A stretch of 64,000 bases of DNA from Beta vulgaris subsp. vulgaris. Lineage: Eukaryota; Streptophyta; Magnoliopsida; Caryophyllales; Amaranthaceae. Below the pieces are notes generated by a model. It had not been told where the DNA came from. It did not search any database and saw nothing but the letters and a program-made list of their open reading frames with translations. Where the stretch lies: positions 55,972,141 through 56,036,140 of the forward strand of contig NC_079203.1 in the NCBI RefSeq assembly GCF_026745355.1, read 5' to 3'. A program made the translations under genes and the position numbers. Positions 55,830-64,000 of the stretch are shown here, in pieces. How positions within the stretch are numbered: position 1 is the stretch's first letter; each line of letters starts with the position of its first letter.

Positions 55830-56575
55830 TAGAGGTGGAAAAAGTTCGGTGTACGATTTGGATTTAGGCTTATTCAATATGATTCGAACAAATCAAAATC
55901 CGAACAATTAGAGGTTGAGTCCAAACCAATCCAACCCGGATATCTAGTCACTAGATCGAATTTGATACGAATTATCCATTTTTTGTTAAAATTTGTTGTT
56001 TCGATGAAATAAATTTACCATGAGCGTCAAAATAAAGTTTTAAAGTGGATCGCCCTAGGGTGCAAGAAGCACACAACGTAGCTAGATCTTGTGTTTTAAA
56101 TATGTTGAATTGTTCTCTTTAGTTTGTGTATTCTCTCATTGTCAAAAAAAAAAAGTGTTAGATAATATAATTAATCTATACAATTCCATAAAAGTTCATT
56201 AATATATAACAACTAATAATTCATCACAACAAAAAGGTTCAACAACATCATAACAACATGCTCAACTACACAGGAGGTTCAACTTTACAGCAGCAAGTTA
56301 GGGTAACTTTTAGAGGATGGGAAAGACTTCTAGATCATCTAGGCTTTAAATAAAAACAGTCAAGCCCAATCATTTGAAAAATATAGGATCTATTTACTAT
56401 TACATCATTGAATTTTTGGATTCAATCACCCTCAATCCAATCAAATTCGCAAATTTAAGTTTTCAAAAAACTCAATGCGGATCGAGTCCGAACATAATTT
56501 CAGTCCAATCCGAATTACTAATTTGGTTTAGATTGGATTAGATTTCGAGTTTTATCCAAATAACTTTCACCCCTA
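55830..56575. mobile_element. hAT-type element
   Basis: Ends TAGAGGTGGAAAAAGTTCGG and, inverted, TAGGGGTGAAAGTTATTTGG. Arms contain GATTTGGATT and TCCAATCCGAA words. The target duplication is not clear. About 746 bp, non-coding. Confidence 0.6.
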
Positions 56576-56699
56576 CCCACAACAACGAGCATGTAAGTAA
56601 ACCTTGGATTAAACTGGATTCCAGTTTTTATACGAATAATTTTATACTTCTTTATGTATAGAATAGAATCAACATTTCGGGCATTGTTATTTTAAGATG

Positions 56700-56960
56700 A
56701 AATTTGCTAAACTAAACTAAATTGAATATAATTTTGTTGAATTGAACTACAGTAAAATTAAATTTGTTGAAATGAATGAAACTAAAGTGAAACAATTGAA
56801 AAATTAAATACAATGTAATAGAATTATTATCATTAATATTATTATGATGAATACTCCTAATAAGGATGTTATGAATAATAATAATACTAAATATATTAGT
56901 AATGATAATTATGATAATAATAATTATAATAATAACAAATATATTAATTATGATAATATC

Positions 56961-56994
<34 letters not shown>

Positions 56995-57130
56995 TAATAA
57001 TATGTTGAACTGAAATGTGTTGAAGTAAAATGCACCGAAATTAATTTGATTTAATTGAAATTAATTTTGCTGAATTGAAATTAATTTTGTTAAATTGATT
57101 TGAATAAATTATGCTGAAATTAAACTCAAT
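56700..57130. repeat. AAT-repeat region within GAATTGAA-rich DNA
   Basis: AATAATAAT runs at 56820-57000 lie between blocks rich in TTGAATTGAA/TGAAATTAA pentamer-like words. This is similar in style to the pentamer-rich elements elsewhere. Confidence 0.6.
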
Positions 57131-57134
57131 ATTC

Positions 57135-58018
57135 AAGAATTTGTATTAACGCTTCTTTATACATTTGTGTTAGAATTAGATTGTTAAAACTTTTGCTTCG
57201 CAAACGCATATTTTTTTTCAAATTTAATGATAGAAATCAACATGAAAAAACCACTTTTTTTTTTAGGGAATGAAAAAAACACTTTTTTTAAGGGAATGAA
57301 AAAAAATCACTTTTAGATTGAGTTTTTTTTATCAAATTAATTTAAGATTTGATTTGTTTAAGGACTAATTAATTATGACTGAGCCAGAATTTACATAGGT
57401 CATATCGAAGTTTTAATTAACTTAGAACAAAGAGAGAAGACACTAGAACAAATTGCGTAAATTTTGAGAGGTTTTGTATGGATAAGTGATGAGTAACAAT
57501 AAGCTAGAATAAAGTATGAACCTTAATACTTTATTATTATGTTTTTCTAAAAAATTAAGACAAAGAGGATGTCATTTATCTCAAATAGATTAATGTTTGA
57601 TCAACTTTTCCTACTCTCAAATTTGGCCTTTTTTGGTTTTGTTTTGGGTAAATAGTTGAAGTAATTACTCCTAAATGGGAACAAGGAGTAGGCGTGCTTG
57701 ACCTTACACAATACATATAATAATCAGACACTTTCCAAACCTTAATTGACCACGACTAATTTTCAACTGGTTGACTCTGAATATCATACACTAATGACTA
57801 ATGTTTTTATTATTATTCTTTGGGTTTCAACGATAAGACGTACGATTTAACATAGTCAGCTCTTGCAACTGAAACAAAGAAAACCAATTACATTTCAGCT
57901 CAAGTAATTAACTTTTAACTCCACTAGCATATTAGAAAAAAGAAAGTGATTAACTTTTAACTAGGGCAATTTCTTGTTAAGCTCAAATATTACTCACACA
58001 ATAACTATATAGTATATA
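57135..58018. other. Intergenic, no gene seen
   Basis: At 57243-57315 an ATGAAAAAA(A)CACTTTTTTT-like segment is present three times in a row with AGGGA spacers, perhaps two successive tail-only insertions. No gene is supported. Confidence 0.4.
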
Positions 58019-58019
58019 A

Positions 58020-58272
58020 CTAGTTATTAGGCTCGGGATATGTTTCGGATAAGGAAAAAAATTCTTTTATTAATATTGTACTTTAAAATGTTAACATTTA
58101 ATAAAACTTGATCTAGTGGTTATAACTTTATTATATGAACTTGAGGTCACGAGATCAAATCTTATATTATGTAATTTCTAATTTTTTTATTGTATATGGA
58201 TTACATAAAATAAAAGACAGCGCCATGTGGCACCGTTCCTTGCTTAGGAACGCCTTTTTAATATATTTATTT
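58020..58272 (-). mobile_element. Helitron-like element
   Basis: Begins CTAG after a host A, then TTATTAGGCTCGGGATATG (complement of a 3' hairpin end). It ends with CGCCTTTTTAATATATTTAT, the complement of the family's 5' end. It has box B-like GATCAAATC inside. The body matches 11828-12075 in opposite orientation. Confidence 0.65.
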
Positions 58273-58273
58273 A

Positions 58274-58515
58274 CTAGTATTTGGGCCCGAGCATTGCCTT
58301 GGGTTGGTATTGTGTTTCCAAACTTGATATGTATTTTTTTTCATTCCCACTAAAATATATTAAGGAACATTCAACATTTAAAAGAGCAAATATAATAATG
58401 TGGGCACTTAAAGGATGATTAAAAGTTGGTTGAGATGAAAATTGTGTCATGTTATAATAGCAAGAGGTCACAGGTTCAAATCTTGTTGCAAGCTAATTTT
58501 ACTTTTGGTAATCGA
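58274..58515 (-). mobile_element. Helitron-like element, directly adjoining the previous one
   Basis: Begins CTAGTATTTGGGCCCGAGCA, with the CCCGAGC/CCTTGGG hairpin of the 3' end, immediately after the previous copy's 5' end. It has box B GTTCAAATC. The far (5') end is lost around 58515. Confidence 0.65.
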
Positions 58516-58584
58516 CATAACTTAAACTATTTACTGTATTCAAAAAGTGGTATGTTATCTTCTTAATATTGAATTGAATAGTTG

Positions 58585-58735
58585 CCTAATTGAGGTTGAG
58601 GGGTGAAATAGTGGTATCGCTTCCCATATGTTATTAATGAGGTATAGGGATCAAAACGCATAGGACTCATATGAGTAATTTTTCATAAACCCCTCTCAAG
58701 TGAGTCCCCTTCATCTTACAAAAAAAAGCCTAATT
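58585..58735 (+). mobile_element. SINE-like repeat, family B
   Basis: GGTTGAGGGGTGAAATAGTGG (split by one base from the consensus), then GGTATAGGGATCAAAAC, then CAAGTGAGTCCCCTTCATCT and an A-rich end. It is the plus-strand partner of 45838-45990. Confidence 0.55.
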
Positions 58736-58969
58736 TTAAATTAAAATTAGATGGTGTCATATAAGGCCGACTCTTTCTGCATATATGTCACAATTATTTT
58801 GTTTCTATCTCTATGCTTTCTTTAATTCCACAATCTCCATCAGCATCTTAATTACTTATTTTAGAATAAATGATGTATGGTAATATTAAATGGTAAAGCA
58901 TTAAAGCTCCTATAATACACAAAAGTTTACGTATTATAAATTCGTACATGCATGAGACGTTACAATATA

Positions 58970-59268
58970 CTTCCTCCGTTCTTTTAATATTACAGTAATT
59001 ACTATTTTGGTAGTTTCACATCTATTGCAACAATTCCAATTTTGGTATAAAAAGCAACTTTAATTGACAATATTGCCCTTACTTTATCTTATTAAAATCA
59101 TCATTAATTACTCACTTTGCCTTAAAAATTATTTTTATTTTCTAAGGATGATTTCTCTCCTACTCTAGTTAATTAAAGAGTTACTTTTATGCTAAACTAC
59201 TCATTTGTTCAAAATCCTTAAAAAATGTGTCCAAACACATTGTTGTAATAGAAAAAGAACGGAGGTAG
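58970..59268. mobile_element. Stowaway-like MITE
   Basis: Ends CTTCCTCCGTTCTTTTAATA and complementary right end, TA on both sides (58968-58969, 59269-59270). About 299 bp. Confidence 0.8.
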
Positions 59269-59322
59269 TATTAGTTTGGCTAAATTTTAATCGGATTGAG
59301 TCATCTTTAGTTTTAACTACTT

Positions 59323-60795
59323 ATAACCTTCAATTTTTGGTTCTTTTTTGGACTTCTCCGGGCCTGGTCATATTTTCTCCCGAAACATTCCTAGGAATGT
59401 CGAAGTGACTTGTGATGTTGCGCGGGTGTTTGACACCATTTGTGTTGCCTCGAAAAGCCTCTGAACACCCCATTTGTTCATTTCTCGTGAAATCCAAAAT
59501 TGTCTCGAAATGAATGTAAAGGCATCCATATATTCGTTCCAATCCACATGACTCCTTTCGAATGACCTCCCATGTCCCTGGGAGGCATCCCGTGGCGTTC
59601 GGATCTCGGGCACCGGGAAAGTCCGAAAGCGTGTATTAACCTTGAATTTTGTCTTTTTTGGGACATTTTTGGGTTTCTCCGGGCCTGGTCATATTTGCTC
59701 CCGAAACGTTCCTAGGAAAGCCAACGTGATTTGTAACGTTTCGCATGTGCTTGGCACCATTTGTCTTGCCTCGAAAAGCCTCCAAACACCCCATTTGTTC
59801 AGTTCTCGTGAAGCCTAAAGCTGTCTCGAAATGAACATAAAAGCATTCACATGTTTGTTCCAAGCCACATGGCTCCTTTCCAATGACCTTCCATGTCCCT
59901 AGGAGGCATCTCGTGGCGTTTGGAGCTCCGACTCTGGAAAACTCCGAAAGCGTGTATTATAACCTTCAATTTTTGCTGTTTTTGGGACATTTTCGGACTT
60001 CTCGGGGTCTGGTTATATTTTCTCCAGAAACATCCCTAGGAAAGTCGACGCGACTTGTAACCTTGCGCGGGTGCTTGGCACAATTTGTGTTGCTTCAAAA
60101 GGCCTCTAAACACTCATTTGTTCATTTCTCGTGAAACTTAAAACTATCTCGAAATGAACGTAAAGGCATCCACATATTCGTTCCAAGCCACATGACTCCT
60201 TTCCAATGACCTCCCATGTCCCTAGGAGGTATCTCGTGGTATTCGAAGATCGGGCCCCAAAAAACTCCGAAAGCATGTATTATAACCTTCAATTTTGACT
60301 GTTTTTAAGACATTTTTGAACTTCTCCGGGCCTGATCATATTTTCTCCTGAAACATTCCTAGGAGTGCTGACGTGACTTGTAATGTTGTGCGGGTACTTG
60401 GAGTGCCATTTGTATTGCCTCGAAAGCCTTTGAATACCCCATTTGTTCATTTCTCGTGAAACTCAAAATTGTCTCGAAATGAATATAAAGGCATCCACAT
60501 ATTCGTTCCAAGCCACATGACTCTTTTTCGATGACCTCCCATGTCCATAGGAGATATCCCGTGGCGTCCGTAGTTCGGGCCCTGGGAAACTCCGAAAGCG
60601 TGTGTTATAACCATCAATTTTTGCTGTTTTTGGGACATTTTTGGACTTTTCCGGGCCTAGTCATATTTTCTCCCGAAATGTTCCTAGAAAAGCCGATGTG
60701 ACTTGTTACTTTGCGGGTGCTTAGCACCATTTGTGTTGCCTCGAAAAAGCCTCTGATTACCCCATTTGTTCATTTCTCGTAAAGCCCGAAATCTG
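59323..60795. repeat. Satellite array, ~323-bp unit, about 4.5 copies
   Basis: The landmark TTCTCCGGGCCTGGTCATAT (or a close variant) recurs at about 59354, 59675, 59999, 60322 and 60647, spacings of 321-325 bp. Each unit also has TTGCCTCGAAAAGCCTC, CCATTTGTTCATTTCTCGTG, CACATGACTCCTTTCC and ACTCCGAAAGCGTGT in the same order. The GC content is visibly higher than the surroundings. The many open frames on the minus strand come from the repeat and are broken differently in each unit, so I do not call them genes. The last unit is cut near 60795. Confidence 0.93.
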
Positions 60796-60828
60796 TTATA
60801 GTTTTTTTTATCACTGACAAAAGATGTA

Positions 60829-61097
60829 CTTCCTTCATTTAGAAATAGTTGCACCATTTCCATTCTGTGCACTATTCACATCTTACATTTAGATTGTCTT
60901 TGGTGATTTATATTTTAGAAAAAACATAGTCATGTAGGGTCTTGTTAGATTTGTCTCGATGTAATCCTTTTTAATATAAACTTTTTGTAATTTTTACTTA
61001 TTGATAATTAAAGATATTAATGGTTGATATCATACATCGACATGCGTGAAAGTTAGAAATGGTGCAACTATTTTTTTTTTTTTTTTAATGGAGGAAG
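60829..61097. mobile_element. Stowaway-like MITE
   Basis: Ends CTTCCTTCATTTAGAAATAG and complement, TA at 60827-60828 and 61098-61099. The inner GTTGCACCATTTC and GAAATGGTGCAAC pair. Confidence 0.8.
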
Positions 61098-61464
61098 TAT
61101 ATAATAGGACATAAACTATAGAGTTAGCTAAGAGATTTTTAGTTGGGAAAATATCATTTTGTGACTGAAGATTATTGAGGCAGGAAACTCGCTGATCTTT
61201 CAAAGAAAATTTGTCCTCTCAAGTTTCGAAAATTGGAAACATGATCTTCATGAGAGTTTATATGCTAATTAAAGTTATAGACTTTTTTAATGTTTATTGA
61301 GTTACACATCCTTACTTCCACTTTTGTAGTTCTGTAAGTGAAATTTTCTTTTTTCATAATGCAAAGCGATGGCCTCCGGGTTTAATTTTACCAAGAGAGT
61401 TGATTCTGTGGTGGCTTCTTATTGTATTATTTCTTTTCCTAGATGGTAATTTAAATTTTTATTG

Positions 61465-61678
61465 TGGACACTTAAAGCACGATTAGAAGTTGGTTGAGAT
61501 GGTAATTGTGTCATATTATAATAGCAAGAGGTCACGGGTTCAAATCTTGTTGCAAGCTAATTTTACTTTTGTTAATCGACATGACTTATGTACACATTGG
61601 ACAATCCTAGTGGAGTAACAGAGATGACACTTGACGTGTATACATTGACATACACACCTTTTAATATATTTGTATAGA
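61465..61678 (-). mobile_element. Helitron-like element, 3' end missing
   Basis: Its 5' end, read on the minus strand, is TCTATACAAATATATTAAAA, next to a host A. The body (GGTTGAGATGG, box B GTTCAAATC, TGCAAGCTAATTTTAC, ACGTGTATACATT) matches 31437-31755. Confidence 0.6.
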
Positions 61679-61732
61679 TTTATATAGATTAGAGTGAGAA
61701 TTTTATCTAAGGAAGTATACTATGTTATTGGA

Positions 61733-61936
61733 TAGGAATTGAGATCGGCTTAAGTAGTGAGCTTTCTTATCTTCCCTCGCAAGGCATATGGTTCAATTCC
61801 TATCCCAAGTATTTGATTGGGATTTAAGGAGGAGAGGGTTGGCGGAGTCTCTGGCTTGTAATGAGTTTTTGGGCGAGGACCTTGTGCGAGAGCAAAATAG
61901 AGGATTTTTTCTTACCCACTTGTTTAAAAAAACTGC
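61733..61936 (+). mobile_element. tRNA-derived SINE with target duplication
   Basis: Box A-like GATCGGCTTAAGTAGTGAG and box B GGTTCAATTCC, with an A-rich end after ACTTGTTT. The flanks GTTATTGGA (61724-61732) and GTTATTAGA (61937-61945) match at 8 of 9. Confidence 0.7.
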
Positions 61937-62210
61937 GTTATTAGATTGAGAATAAAAAAAATTTATGAAAATTCGATAGAAAAACTTTAGATGTTAATTT
62001 CATTCACACACCAAGGAAGTATACTACATTGGGTTGAGAATTATATCTAAGAATTCCATTTCTAATACATGTGGGATTTAACCAGGGTTAAATCTCATCA
62101 AACACAATTTAAAAAAAATTTCCCTTATCCTCCTTAAGACGTGGCTTCATCTTATCAAACTTAAAATGAATAAAAATAAAATAATCAATCCAAACATACA
62201 ATTTGTCTAG

Positions 62211-62307
62211 TTCACACCCAACACAACACAACACAAAACAAAACACACACAAATGAAATCCTAATTCACACCCAACACAACACAACACACACAAATGAAA
62301 TCCTAAT
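62211..62307. repeat. ACACA-rich tandem duplication
   Basis: Two copies of a TTCACACCCAACACAACACA ... AAATGAAATCCTAAT unit, 53 and 44 bp long, back to back. Simple-sequence, non-coding. Confidence 0.85.
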
Positions 62308-62760
62308 AGTATAATCTTGTAAAACTTTCTTAATTGACAAAGAAGTTATTGTATCACTTGTTAGTTGTCCTTTAACACGATATGTATAATTTTTGATAGA
62401 TTACGGCTATCAAGTTAAACACCGTCCAATGAGGTCAAAAAGCTCTTGAGTTGGTGCACTCACATATAAATTAATAAGTTATGACATACAAAATCCAATA
62501 AGATGTTGATGTTGTATTAAATAATTTCAAACGCAAAACTATAGTACAACTATTTCAGTCCTTTAATATGAATCATATGATATTCCTTTCAAGATTCAAA
62601 ATGACTACCACTTTTACGTCAACATATGCCCTCCAATTGCAATCAGCAAATTTGTATTGAATGAGAACATGTACTAAAAATCCAGAGATAGAAGTATAAA
62701 ACAATATGTAAAATTTCATTTTTCTTTTGTGGAGAGCAGAAAATTAAAAGAAATTATATA

Positions 62761-62915
62761 TTCTCTCCGTTCTTTAAAGATGGTCTCATTGAACATTTTG
62801 TTTTGTTTTCTTATTTATTGGATAGGAGAAAAAATTAGAGCTATAGTGATCATATTATGAAACAATTATTTAAAGACATTAAAACAATAGGACAATCTTA
62901 AAACGACGAAGAGAG
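62761..62915. mobile_element. Stowaway-like MITE, short
   Basis: Left TTCTCTCCGTTCTTTAAAGA and right AAAACGACGAAGAGAG, TA on both sides. The ends are imperfectly complementary. Confidence 0.55.
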
Positions 62916-63029
62916 TAATCATTTGTTTATAAGTTAGGTCGGCTTAGCCTACTCGTCGCATCATGCAAAGAATCTTGCATGCTAGCATGGTCTTTTTGTG
63001 GAAACACTACATAGATCTCACTCACATTT

Positions 63030-63325
63030 TAGTGCTCATTTGATTTCATACAGGAAATGCAAATTCTTTGGAATTTTGTTTTCCCATGTAATTATATTTC
63101 TTAGGAACTGCTAAATGTTGTTTGGTGATTCGTGGACAGTGAAAGTTCCCATAAAAATTTCCACTTACTAGGTCTCCCAAGGTAAGTAATTTCCCCCATT
63201 TGGTGTAAAGTGAAACTTCCTAGGAATTTCTACTTCCCATGATTTAGTCAACCAAACAACATCAAGAAATTTCAATTCATAGGAATTTTAACTTCCTATG
63301 TTAAACAATGTCAACGAAACAAGCA
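63030..63325. mobile_element. Decayed Tourist-like MITE
   Basis: Shares the AACTTCCTAGGAA / CCCATGATTTAGTCAACC layout of 14324-14641, with worn ends (GTGCTCATTTGATTTCATAC at left, TCAACGAAACAAGCAC at right). Confidence 0.55.
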
Positions 63326-64000
63326 CAATTTACTCCGACTCACATAATCTTGTTGCTCAACTTCGAGAACGTTATCTGGCAATACTTTCACTTGGTGCTT
63401 AATTCACAAAGTCGATCATTCTCAAGTCCAACAATTTCAAGCCAATGATGTGGTCATTAATTGTTGCGCTAAGTTTAGCGTGGAATACATTCTGTCAAGA
63501 ACAAGTCTCAGATTAACCCAGAAAATTAGGTTCGTGGAAAAACACAGGCCAAGCCTAAGAGTAGTTAGATGTTATTAAGATTTGTAATTTAGTATCATAG
63601 TAATTGCCCAAACCCAAAAGATGAGCTTATAAAATTTAGATTCTTTTTCCTCCAAAACTGAAACTCCAGATATTCAGTAATATATCATAGATATACCCAA
63701 TAGCCAATGACATATTACTAATATAAAATTGGGCATATAATGAATTAATGACCCCTTTAGTATCACTATTGATTTTCGATATTTGATTTGAAGATTTTGA
63801 AAGTCATATGAATATGATATGGGTTGTATAATGAACGTAAAATTAGTCATATGCATACTAATTTGGTTATTTTAGAAGCTGACAACAAAAAATCCGATTA
63901 TGCTTTTTCAGTTTACAAAAAAAAAAACAAGATAAAAACAAGCACGACGAATTTATGCGGAAAAAAAAACTGTGAAAAAAGCCATTGTTTATAAGAAGGA
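63326..64000. other. Intergenic, no gene seen
   Basis: AT-rich; no supported frame or bounded repeat. Confidence 0.45.

Noticed and set aside
59330..60872. Several overlapping open frames in the satellite array as a gene family
   Set aside because: The frames arise from the 323-bp repeat, are broken at different places in each unit and lack start/stop consistency.

Overview
The window looks like nuclear DNA of a flowering plant. It is AT-rich and repeat-dense, its genes carry spliceosomal introns, and its promoters have plant-type TATA boxes and CT-rich leaders. The protein families point to a core eudicot. I suspect Caryophyllales (Amaranthaceae/Chenopodiaceae type) from general impression only; nothing here proves it.

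I can support three intact protein-coding genes. (1) A plus-strand two-exon gene at 21957-24009 encodes a 636-residue ankyrin + arginine-rich tandem CCCH zinc-finger protein with a long polyglutamine tract. (2) A minus-strand eight-exon gene at 50626-47664 encodes a 440-residue plastid omega-3 fatty acid desaturase (FAD7/FAD8 type) with a transit peptide. (3) About 6 kb downstream on the same strand, at 41647-37696, lies a second eight-exon omega-3 desaturase of 391 residues. It shares every intron position, and exons 2-5, 7 and 8 match in length to the base. Its sequence is plastid-clade, but its N-terminus is short, Asn-rich and not transit-peptide-like, and three normally conserved sites near the active site have changed. 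The pair is a tandem duplication whose downstream copy appears to have lost plastid targeting, and it is the most interesting biology here.

Almost everything else is transposable-element debris, much of it with recognisable ends. There are about fifteen Stowaway-like MITEs (TA target sites, CTCCCTCCGT-type ends), Tourist-like MITEs (TAA target sites, several with pentamer-repeat interiors), and hAT-type elements with GC-rich ends, including a four-copy family of roughly 230-300 bp. There are also Helitron-like elements ending in CTAG, two solo LTRs of one family each with its own perfect 5-bp duplication, and LINE-derived insertions with 11-16 bp duplications. tRNA-like SINEs, several 15-nt-scale 'tail-only' micro-insertions and a ~323-bp satellite array complete the set. 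Nesting is common.

Region by region: 1-21 kb is repeats, including an RNase H-domain pseudogene split by a LINE-like insertion; 21.8-24.3 kb is the CCCH gene; 24.6-36.5 kb is repeats and gene relics; 37.7-50.9 kb is the desaturase pair; 51-64 kb is repeats, including the satellite array at 59.3-60.8 kb. I saw no tRNA or rRNA gene and no CRISPR array.
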